A DNA stretch of 30,612 nt. Source: JBFWUW01 sp050247075. Lineage in GTDB: Bacteria > Planctomycetota > Planctomycetia > Pirellulales > JBFWUW01. Shown here piece by piece: positions 1-6,653 of this stretch. Within the stretch, counting starts at the first letter, position 1, and each line of letters opens with the position of its first letter. Location of the stretch: the NCBI GenBank assembly GCA_050247075.1, contig JBFWUW010000075.1:1-30612 (forward strand), written 5' to 3'. The translations under genes were made by a program, and so were the position numbers. The notes under the pieces are model-generated. The model made no database searches, had not been told where the DNA came from, and worked only from the letters and a program-made list of their open reading frames with translations.

Positions 1-2
1 TT

Positions 3-1037
3 GAAGTCTAGGTCGTGCGGTTTGCCGTAAAGGACCGGCATCAATTGTTTCTGGATCCCGTAGGGCGGATTACGCACGAGGTGTACGTCAACGGCGTTTC
101 GACAAGCTTGCCGCGCGACGTTCTAGATGCGATTTTCCGCCAGATTCCGGGCTTGGAACGGGCCGAGATCATGCGTTACGGGTACGCCGTGGAGTACGAC
201 TATTGCCCGCCCGAGCAGTTGCGGCCCACCTTGGAAACCAAGGACGTATCGGGCCTTTACTTCGCCGGCCAAATCAACGGTACGACCGGCTACGAGGAAG
301 CCGCCGCCCAAGGGCTGATGGCCGGCCTGAATGCGGCGCTGGTGCTGCGCGGCGGCGGGCCGTTGGTGCTATCGCGCGACCAGGCATACATCGGCGTGTT
401 GATCGATGACCTGGTGACGCGCGGTGTCGACGAGCCTTACCGCATGTTCACCAGCCGCGCTGAATACCGCCTCTTGCTGCGGCACGATAACGCCGACCGC
501 CGGCTGACTCCGTTGGCACACGCCATTGGCGCGGTTGAAGGACCGCGCTGGCAACGTTTGGTCCGCAAGGAAGAGGAGATTGCCCGTGTCGCGTCGTTGT
601 TGCAAACTACGCGAATCGACCAGACTACGCTCGACCGCATTTTGCGGCGCACCGAGACAACCTGGCAAGAAGTGGTTGGACTGCGCCCAGACCTGGGCGG
701 CGTGGCGGAAGTAGTCGCCGCGCAGGTAACTTGGGATATCAAGTACTCTGGGTATGTGGCGCGGCAAGCGCTGGATGTTGCCAAGCAAGAAAAACTGGCG
801 GCCAAACGTATTCCGGACAGTTTCAATTTCTTGCATCTGGCGAATATGCGCAACGAAGCGCGAGAAAAGCTGGCCCGCGTGCGGCCCACCAGCCTGTCCC
901 AAGCCAGCCGCATCAGCGGCATCACGCCCGCCGACGTGGCCTTGCTGATTGTGTACCTGGAAGGAGGAGGAAAGAAAGGCGAAAGGCGAAAAGATGAAGG
1001 CGAACAAATGCAAGAGGAACTGAACACGGAAAACTGA
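3..1037 (+). CDS. mnmG: MnmG (GidA) tRNA uridine-5-carboxymethylaminomethyl modification enzyme, C-terminal part
   Basis: With MnmE, MnmG installs the carboxymethylaminomethyl group on uridine 34 of certain tRNAs, using FAD. The reading frame matches the C-terminal ~340 residues of the ~630-residue family. Visible hallmarks are FAGQINGTTGYEEAAAQG, EPYRMFTSRAEYRLLLR, the helical domain segment KYSGYVARQ, and the C-terminal signature SQASRISGITPADVALL. The N-terminal FAD-binding half lies left of the window, so the GTG at 15 is not a real start. Family similarity continues left of that GTG but meets an in-frame TAG at 9-11, where relatives have Lys in a D-K-V-x-R-F-A stretch. This may be a contig-end error or a broken gene. 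The end of the protein, after the conserved region, is a charged, Lys/Glu-rich tail encoded by a purine-rich stretch that resembles a repeat near 23044-23079. Family assignment is secure; gene integrity is not. Confidence 0.93.
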
Positions 1038-1129
1038 AAACTCCCTCCTCTAAACCTCCCATTTTTACGGTTGAAACAATTCCGTCGTAAAGCATTGCGA
1101 GGGAGAATGTTACGTAAAAATTTCCGATG

Positions 1130-1157
1130 TTGACGCCAAGCCCGCGGTCGGTATAAT
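1130..1157 (+). promoter_or_regulatory. Sigma70-type promoter for the leader and two-component genes
   Basis: TTGACG at 1130-1135 and a perfect TATAAT at 1152-1157 are separated by 16 bp. Transcription would start near 1164, leaving about 215 nt of untranslated leader before the regulator ATG at 1379. This is one of the best matches to the housekeeping consensus in the window. No start-site mapping is available. Confidence 0.7.
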
Positions 1158-1163
1158 TCCCCC

Positions 1164-1378
1164 GGTTGTGAAGTTCGGTAGATTCCGTAGAGATGGCTGA
1201 AACTTCCGAGTACGAAAGCACAGGAGGGTGAAGGCTCTGCGAGTATCTGTGAGGTGGGGTTCAGCCTGCCTCATACGCAACATGGACGAACTGGGATGCC
1301 CCTGGGTTCTTGTGGAGAGAGCTGACAGGGAATCCCCATGGACTAGCCATACGCTAGGGAGAGGGATGGTTAGCTGCT
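1164..1378 (+). ncRNA. Candidate structured 5' leader or small RNA upstream of the response regulator
   Basis: No credible ORF is present in these 215 nt. Nested complementary segments can be seen by eye: 1165-1170 with 1276-1281 (one G-U pair), inside it 1195-1201 with 1260-1266 (7 bp, perfect), and inside that 1219-1223 with 1247-1251 (5 bp). A second domain follows: 1281-1285 can pair with 1336-1340 enclosing 1288-1291 with 1306-1309, and 1343-1347 with 1353-1357 forms a perfect hairpin with loop CATAC. An alternative stem, 1203-1207 with 1223-1227, would compete with the innermost helix. I looked for RNase P, tmRNA, SRP RNA, 6S and common riboswitch signatures and did not recognise any. 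No T-run terminator is visible before the regulator ATG, so a long leader is as likely as a separate RNA. The function is unknown. Confidence 0.45.
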
Positions 1379-1960
1379 ATGAAGACTGTATTTACCACGG
1401 GTGAAGCCGCCAAAATTTGCAAGGTAAGCCAGCAGACCATTATTCGCTGTTTTGATTCTGGCCAGTTGAAGGGATTTCGCGTGCCGGGAAGCCGTTTTCG
1501 GCGGATTCCTCGGGATCAACTGTTTGTCTTCATGCGGGACAACGGAATTCCCACCGACGCCCTGGAGAGCGGCAAGCGAAAGATATTGTTGGTCGATGAC
1601 GACCAGGAACTGGTCGAACTCATCACGGAAGTCCTCGAGCGGGACGGCCGGTTTGAGGTTCGCAGCGTCAACAATGGGTTCGATGCTGGCATGATGGTCA
1701 AGGATTACCACCCTGACTTGATCGTGCTGGATGTGATGCTGCCGGACATCAACGGCCGCGAAGTCTGCCAGCGGGTTCGCGGCGATTCCACCATGGACGA
1801 CGTGCGGATCATCTGCATCTCTGGCATGGTTGAGGAAGACAAGATCGCCGACCTGAAAACCGCGGGTGCCAACGAGTTCCTGCACAAGCCATTCGACGTG
1901 GAAACGCTCATCGAACGGATGTGCCGCTTGCTCGATATCGAAACGGTTTCGACCAAATAG
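1379..1960 (+). CDS. HTH (excisionase/MerR-like)-receiver response regulator
   Basis: This 193-residue protein has an N-terminal DNA-binding domain of the excisionase/HTH_17 kind (residues ~1-52, FTTGEAAKICKVSQQTIIR). A CheY-like receiver domain follows (~62-185). The receiver shows the acidic pair in LLVDDDQEL, the phospho-acceptor Asp118 in IVLDVMLPD, the conserved Ser in ICISG and the Lys in LHKPFD. The order is inverted relative to classic regulators, where the receiver comes first. ATG 1379 is the first start in frame and begins directly at the HTH. The purine-rich GGGAGAGGG lies about 12-20 nt upstream, further than usual. The kinase gene begins about 27 nt after the stop, so the two probably form one transcript and a signalling pair. 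The target genes cannot be inferred. Confidence 0.88.
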   Translation: MKTVFTTGEAAKICKVSQQTIIRCFDSGQLKGFRVPGSRFRRIPRDQLFVFMRDNGIPTDALESGKRKILLVDDDQELVELITEVLERDGRFEVRSVNNGFDAGMMVKDYHPDLIVLDVMLPDINGREVCQRVRGDSTMDDVRIICISGMVEEDKIADLKTAGANEFLHKPFDVETLIERMCRLLDIETVSTK

Positions 1961-1987
1961 CGTCTGCCATGCGGTAATTGCCACGGT

Positions 1988-3499
1988 TTGAAGATGGATC
2001 GGCGGCCATCTTCAGGCCGCGTCAATTGTTCTGATTGTGGATGCCGCCCCATGAGTTGGCTGCCGACCTTATCCCTTGGCGGAGAATGCCAGCGGCTTCC
2101 CCTGGCCGATGGTTCGGCCCTGTTGCTGGCGGAATTATTGGTAGCCGGTTCCAGCACGGCCCTAACACAACGGCTGCGGAGCGCTTTGGCGGTCGATCCG
2201 GCACTGGCCGCTTGGTGTATACTACAGGCCCCACCTTCGCCGCCAGCAACGGTATCAAAGCTGGCTGATTGGCTGGCCTGCCAGGGTGGCCATTGTCTTA
2301 CATGGGCTGAGAACCGCTCGAATTTGTTGGAATCGAACAGCGCGCCAACGTCCACGAGCCATCCCTTCTCTTGGGCCGAGTTGGCCTCCCAAAGCGTTCA
2401 GGTGGCCGAGACCGCCGCCTTGCTGGCGGAGAGCCGGCAAATTGACCGTGAGTCCGCCTACCTGGCTGGATTGCTGAGCGGCCTGAACTTATGGCTGGCG
2501 CCGCAAGAGAAGGCAGCTACAGCCGTCGAAGAAGCCATCCTCGACGCCATTGGCTGTGGTGAGGTTGCCCATCAAGCTGCCCAGGATGCCTCCCACATCG
2601 TCCGCTCAGGCCAGCCCTGGCCCAAGGGCATCCGCCGGCCGCGCCAACAGTTGCAACAAGCAGCCGACTTGGCGCGATTGCATTGGACCCAAACCGCCCC
2701 TGGCGCGGCCGACTGGCTGCCCATTCTGGCCGCCAGGCTCCGGCGTGGCAACGAGCTGGAAACCGCCTTTCAGCACCGCTTGGAGCAAGAAAAGCTGGAA
2801 TCGCTGGCGGAGTTTGCCGCCGGGGCAGGCCACGAAATGAACAACCCGTTGGCGGTGATTTCCGGCCGGGCACAGTTGTTATTGCGGGACGAGCCTAATC
2901 CCGAGCGCCGCCGCGAACTGGCCCTGATCCATGCGCAGGCGCTGCGGGTCCACGAAATGATCGCCGATCTGATGCTCTATGCCCGTCCACCCCGGCCGCG
3001 GCTGGAATCGGCCGATCTGGCCGGCCTGCTTGCCCGACTGGCGGAGGAAATAGCGGAGAAAGCCGCCGAGCGGCGCATCTCGCTGCGGTACGACATTGCC
3101 ACCGGGCCGCTGCATGTGGCGGCCGATGCCAACCAGTTGCTGGTGGCCCTGCGCTGTGTGTGCGACAACGCCATGGCGGCGATTGGCGCGGATGGCGAGA
3201 TCGCGATAAGGGCCAGATTGTCGGCACCAGACACGCCCGAAACGGACAGTGACGACAGTCAACCCGAGCAGCCTGGCATGGCCGTGGTCACTATCGGCGA
3301 CAACGGTCCTGGCATCCCGCCCGAGGCGCGGCGGCACGCCTTCGACCCCTACTTCTCCGGCCAATCGGCCGGCCGAGGGTTGGGCCTGGGGCTTTCCAAG
3401 TGCTGGCGCATCGTCCAACTGCACGGCGGCCAGGTGGACATCTCCTCGACCCCCGGCAGCCGTGGTGCAACCGTGGTGATTCAACTTCCCCTCACGTAG
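1988..3499 (+). CDS. Sensor histidine kinase with HDOD-like N-terminal region
   Basis: This is a cytoplasmic histidine kinase; I see no membrane segment or signal peptide. Residues ~25-200 resemble a degenerate HDOD domain (AVDPALAAWCILQA, then VAETAALLAESRQIDRESAY and LAGLLSGLNLWL). The HisKA segment carries the phospho-accepting His282 in GHEMNNPLAVISGRAQLLL. The HATPase domain has the N box (CVCDNAMAAIG), the G1 box DNGPGIP at ~438, the F box FDPYF and the G2 box GRGLGLGLS. The start is uncertain: TTG at 1988, ATG at 1994 in the same frame, or ATG at 2051, none with a clear ribosome-binding site. It follows the HTH-receiver regulator closely and probably phosphorylates it. The kinase call is very secure; HDOD is a moderate-confidence call. 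Confidence 0.9.
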   Translation: MKMDRRPSSGRVNCSDCGCRPMSWLPTLSLGGECQRLPLADGSALLLAELLVAGSSTALTQRLRSALAVDPALAAWCILQAPPSPPATVSKLADWLACQGGHCLTWAENRSNLLESNSAPTSTSHPFSWAELASQSVQVAETAALLAESRQIDRESAYLAGLLSGLNLWLAPQEKAATAVEEAILDAIGCGEVAHQAAQDASHIVRSGQPWPKGIRRPRQQLQQAADLARLHWTQTAPGAADWLPILAARLRRGNELETAFQHRLEQEKLESLAEFAAGAGHEMNNPLAVISGRAQLLLRDEPNPERRRELALIHAQALRVHEMIADLMLYARPPRPRLESADLAGLLARLAEEIAEKAAERRISLRYDIATGPLHVAADANQLLVALRCVCDNAMAAIGADGEIAIRARLSAPDTPETDSDDSQPEQPGMAVVTIGDNGPGIPPEARRHAFDPYFSGQSAGRGLGLGLSKCWRIVQLHGGQVDISSTPGSRGATVVIQLPLT

Positions 3500-3636
3500 C
3501 CGCACGGCTCCCGCCGTGCAGGCTGCATGCGCCATTGGATTTCCGCTCGGGGTACGGTTGCTCGGCATGGTTGATCGCACGCAACGCCAGCCAACATGGC
3601 TGGAGCCATGTGGCAACGTAGCCGCACGGCTCCCGC
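3495..3636. repeat. Direct repeat pair of 20 bp in the convergent gap
   Basis: An exact 20-bp sequence beginning CGTAGCCGCACGG occurs at 3495-3514 and again at 3617-3636, about 100 bp apart. The first copy overlaps the end of the kinase gene. Each copy can take part in a hairpin with different downstream bases. This looks like a dispersed, palindromic intergenic repeat (REP-like). No transposase or target duplication is visible. Confidence 0.6.
3502..3519. terminator. Hairpin just after the kinase stop, possible terminator
   Basis: GCACGG (3502-3507) and CCGTGC (3514-3519) form a perfect 6-bp stem with a 6-nt loop, immediately after the kinase stop codon. There is no T-run, so a standard intrinsic terminator is not supported. 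It is also part of a directly repeated sequence (see 3495-3636). Confidence 0.35.
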
Positions 3637-3660
3637 AAATTATGCCAGGAGCCACGTTGC
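3613..3660. terminator. Two-part hairpin between convergent genes, possible bidirectional terminator
   Basis: GCAACGT (3613-3619) pairs with ACGTTGC (3654-3660). Inside it, GGCTCC (3628-3633) pairs with GGAGCC (3648-3653), leaving an 8-nt bulge on one side. The structure sits 10 nt beyond the DUF1501 stop (3671, minus strand) and downstream of the plus-strand kinase. The position suits transcription termination in both directions, but no T-tract follows on either strand. Confidence 0.4.
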
Positions 3661-3670
3661 GCTCGATCGC

Positions 3671-4999
3671 CTACACCAAATCGGCCACTGGTTCGCGGCG
3701 TTCCAAAATGTAGCGCGGCCGGCCAGACAGGTCATCGAATGTTTGAGAGGGATCAATTCCCAAATGTTGGTAGACGGTTGCCAGAATATTCTCCGGACGC
3801 ACCGGGGTGTCGTGCGGCGTTTCTCCCTTGCTGGTTGAACTGCCGACAACCTGCCCCACCTTCAGGCCGCCGCCAGCCATCAGCACGCTCATCACCGATC
3901 CCCAATGGTCGCGTCCGGCGTTGGTATTCACGCGCGGCGTGCGACCAAACTCCCCCATCGAGACCAGCATTACGTCGCGGTCCAAGCCGCGGTCGTACAG
4001 GTCGGCCACCAGGGCGGCTACGCCGGCATCGTAACTGGGGCCTTTGCGCTGCATCGACCTGGCGATCTGGCCGTGGTCGTCCCAGCCGCCAATTTGCACC
4101 GTCACAAAAGTCACGCCAGCCTCCACCAGCCGGCGGGCCAGCAACAGGCTTTGGCCCATCGTGTTGCGGCCATAGCGGTCACGCACTCGCGGGTCTTCGG
4201 CACTCATGTCGAAGGCTTGCCTGGCCCGGTCGCTGGTCACCAGTTCAAACGCTTCCCGCGTAAATTGGTCCAGCGAATCGGCCACGCCCTGGTTGTCGGC
4301 AATCCGCTGGCCGTGGTCCAAGGCCGACAACAGCCCGCGGCGTTCATCCAGCCGGTCGAAATTAATCTTGGCGTTCAGCGTCAGATTGCCGACGGAGAAT
4401 TTGGGACTGTTGGGGTCGCCATTGGATTCGAAAGCGTTGAAGCCCTTCCCCAAGTAGGCCGAGGCTCCGTATCGCATCATCCGCGGCAACGCCACGTAAG
4501 CCGGCAACCCGGCCGCGTTGGCCCCCCGCAATTTCGAGGCGACCGTGCCGACGCAAGGGTTGTCGTTGGTGCGGGCCTGCCGGTCTTGCAAGTAGTATCC
4601 GGTCTGGCAGAGATGGGCCGAGGTGCCGTGGCTGCTGGAATCGTGCGTGACCGATCGCAAAATCGCCAGCCGGTCCATGATCTTGGCCTGCTCGACCATC
4701 AGTTCGCTTAGCACCACGCCCGGCACATTGGTGGACACGGTTCCCAGCGGCCCGCGAAATTCCGCGGGTGCCCGCGGCTTGGGATCGTAGGTTTCAAAAT
4801 GCGTTGGTCCGCCGGCCAGTTCGATATAGATGACCGATGTCTTAGGAGACGATACGCCCGTGGACGTAGCGGCTTCGGCCCGCTGCCGCAGCAAACGTGG
4901 CAAGGTCAGCCCGCCCAAGCCCAGGGCGCCGGCTCGCAACAGGTTGCGCCGCGGCACGCCGTCGCAACAACTGAACTCGCGACCGAGGAACTCCAACAT
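3671..4999 (-). CDS. DUF1501 family protein, Tat-exported
   Basis: DUF1501 proteins are abundant in planctomycetes and have an alkaline-phosphatase/sulfatase-like fold. Their biochemical role is unsettled. The 442-residue product starts with a twin-arginine leader (Arg17-Arg18, then LLRAGALGLGGLTLPRLL), indicating folded export. Family signatures follow: SVIYIELAGGPTHFETYDPK, a serine-rich RSVTHDSSSHGT, VTVQIGGWDDHGQ, MGEFGRTPRVN with GRDHWG, and the C-terminal GETPHDTPVRPENILATVY. I chose ATG 4999 over the earlier in-frame start at 5059. It has AAGGAG (5006-5011) 6 nt upstream and puts the Tat motif at the usual distance. The usual DUF1553/DUF1549 cytochrome-like partner gene is absent next to it, so it stands as a single gene here. 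Confidence 0.9.
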   Translation of the reverse strand: MLEFLGREFSCCDGVPRRNLLRAGALGLGGLTLPRLLRQRAEAATSTGVSSPKTSVIYIELAGGPTHFETYDPKPRAPAEFRGPLGTVSTNVPGVVLSELMVEQAKIMDRLAILRSVTHDSSSHGTSAHLCQTGYYLQDRQARTNDNPCVGTVASKLRGANAAGLPAYVALPRMMRYGASAYLGKGFNAFESNGDPNSPKFSVGNLTLNAKINFDRLDERRGLLSALDHGQRIADNQGVADSLDQFTREAFELVTSDRARQAFDMSAEDPRVRDRYGRNTMGQSLLLARRLVEAGVTFVTVQIGGWDDHGQIARSMQRKGPSYDAGVAALVADLYDRGLDRDVMLVSMGEFGRTPRVNTNAGRDHWGSVMSVLMAGGGLKVGQVVGSSTSKGETPHDTPVRPENILATVYQHLGIDPSQTFDDLSGRPRYILERREPVADLV

Positions 5000-5127
5000 G
5001 GCCAACTCCTTGGATGTGGATGGCGGTACGTACCAGGCTGCCCGGCGGTAAACACTCATAGGCAGCCGCTGATCTGTGCCTAAGTTGATAACAGTCGGCG
5101 GAAGCTGTCAAGCGCACATGCGCTGCG

Positions 5128-5139
5128 GGGGCATGCCCC
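5128..5139. repeat. GC-rich 12-bp palindrome between the ketosynthase and DUF1501 genes
   Basis: GGGGCATGCCCC at 5128-5139 is a perfect palindrome in the 188-bp gap. It lies downstream of the minus-strand ketosynthase homologue (stop at 5188). It could be part of a terminator or an operator, but it lacks a T-run. A TTGACA on the minus strand at 5111-5106 could be a -35 box for the DUF1501 gene; no good -10 accompanies it at proper spacing. Confidence 0.35.
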
Positions 5140-5187
5140 TGTCGGGGATCATTATAGCGTAGACTCCCCTTGAAGCCGCCAGCAACG

Positions 5188-6450
5188 CTAGCTGCCCTCG
5201 ATCACCAGCGCCGCGGCTTGCCCGGTTCGCGATTGATTGAGAACCACCGCCAGCGGTTTGGCACCGGTCATTGGGCGGGATCGGACAACATTGACCGGAC
5301 AGGCGGGATCGGGCCGTTCGTAATTCAAGGTGAAAGGCACGGACTTATGCGCCAAGCCCAGCACCGACGCGGCCAATTCCACCGCACCCGAGCCAGAGCC
5401 CAGATTGCCGAAAAAGCTCTTGGGGGCGGTCACGGGCACATCGTTTAGCACGGCGGCTATCGCCGTGGCCTCCATGGCATCGTCGCTGATCGTAGCCACG
5501 CCGTTGGCGTTGACGTGCCCCACGTCCGCCGGCTGGCGGCCCGCGTCTTTTAAGGCCACGCGAATCGACCGTTCAATGACCTGGCCGGTGCGGGGAGGCG
5601 AGGTCCAGCGCGTGTCTTGAGCGCAACCGTATCCCAAGACCGAGCAAAGGATATTGGCGCCGCGGGCCTGGGCCGACGCCCGCGATTCCACCACGAACAC
5701 GGCGGCCCCCTCGCCATTCACCTGGCCATCGCGGTCGGCGTCGAACGGGCGGCAAGCCGCGGTTGGGTCGTGGTTGCGCAGCGAGACTTGCGATAGGAAA
5801 CTGCGGCAGAACGGAGTGGTGCGGACGTTCGACCCCACCCCGCCGCAAAATACCACGTCGGCGGAGCCGCGTTGGATATAACGCACCCCCTCGGCCAGGG
5901 CGGCCAGGCAAGAGGTTTCGCCGACGGTAATGGTGTTATTTGGCCCGCGCAAATCGTGCAGGATGGCAATGTGGCAGGCGGGCATGTTGGGCAAATGTTT
6001 AAGAAACCAGAGCGGGTAGATTTCGCTCTGGGCTGCCGAGGCCCATTTGGAAAAATCGAAGGGGCCGTCCGCCATGCAGCGGCGGTAGGCTTGCTCCATT
6101 TCCACCGGGGGGGCTTGTATCAGGTCGGAACTGAACGTCACGCCCATGCGCTCAGGGTCGGCGGCTCCGGCTGATAGCTTTGCATCGTCGGCGGCTAGGG
6201 CGGCGGCTACGACGGCCATCTGGATATCGCGCGACATGACCTTCAGGCTTTTGCGATTGATGCGGTCCTTGGGGTCGAAATCTCGCACCTCGCCGCCGAT
6301 CCAAACCGGCATTTCGGGGGCCTTGATTTCCGACAGGGGCCGAACGCCGCTTTGGCCCTCGACAAGCGAACGCCAGAACACGTCCCGCCCGATTCCGATG
6401 GGGCTGACGACGCCGACGCCGGTAATGACTGCTTCTTGGTGGGAATTCAT
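5188..6450 (-). CDS. Beta-ketoacyl-ACP synthase homologue (FabF-like) lacking both catalytic histidines
   Basis: The 420-residue protein has the thiolase-fold condensing-enzyme layout of FabF: VITGVGVVSPIG at the N-terminus, GVTFSSDL, a nucleophile region GETSCLAALAEG with Cys181, CRPFDADRDGQVNGEGAAVFV, VNANG and KSFFGN. In active FabF enzymes the last two motifs are NAHGT and KSMTGH. Here both His are Asn (Asn316 and Asn349), and the C-terminal glycine-rich GFGGTN loop is replaced by QSRTGQA. Decarboxylative condensation as in FabF is therefore doubtful. It may be a non-elongating partner, an acyltransferase-like enzyme or an otherwise diverged member. ATG 6450 puts the core at the expected N-terminus. 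An in-frame ATG at 6501 would add 17 residues and cannot be excluded. There is no ACP or other fatty-acid gene in the window. Confidence 0.85.
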   Translation of the reverse strand: MNSHQEAVITGVGVVSPIGIGRDVFWRSLVEGQSGVRPLSEIKAPEMPVWIGGEVRDFDPKDRINRKSLKVMSRDIQMAVVAAALAADDAKLSAGAADPERMGVTFSSDLIQAPPVEMEQAYRRCMADGPFDFSKWASAAQSEIYPLWFLKHLPNMPACHIAILHDLRGPNNTITVGETSCLAALAEGVRYIQRGSADVVFCGGVGSNVRTTPFCRSFLSQVSLRNHDPTAACRPFDADRDGQVNGEGAAVFVVESRASAQARGANILCSVLGYGCAQDTRWTSPPRTGQVIERSIRVALKDAGRQPADVGHVNANGVATISDDAMEATAIAAVLNDVPVTAPKSFFGNLGSGSGAVELAASVLGLAHKSVPFTLNYERPDPACPVNVVRSRPMTGAKPLAVVLNQSRTGQAAALVIEGS

Positions 6451-6653
6451 GCCTAAAATGCCGGCCGCGAGTACGCCAAGTCCGAGCCCTATATTAGGCA
6501 TAAGTGCAGCGAAACACTACAGATGCTGGCGGAAAAAGGGGTGGAAATGCAGCAGCCACGGCCTATCGTGAACCGCACGCCAATTTTTTCCGGGTTTCGC
6601 GAAATGCGTCAGGCGTAACTTGAACCACATATAGACGGCGATTTGATCGTCGA

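Noticed and set aside
369..1013. 214-codon minus-strand ORF across mnmG
   Set aside because: Antisense shadow of a well-matched gene in GC-rich sequence; no protein family resemblance.
1164..1378. Identification of the leader as 6S RNA, RNase P RNA, tmRNA or a known riboswitch
   Set aside because: None of their conserved sequence blocks could be recognised by eye; only the helices are supported.
2879..3655. 258-codon minus-strand ORF across the kinase
   Set aside because: It covers the kinase catalytic motifs on the other strand and has Arg/Pro/Gly-rich, family-less sequence.
3905..4711. 268-codon plus-strand ORF inside the DUF1501 gene
   Set aside because: The opposite strand encodes a clear DUF1501 protein with a Tat signal and ribosome-binding site.
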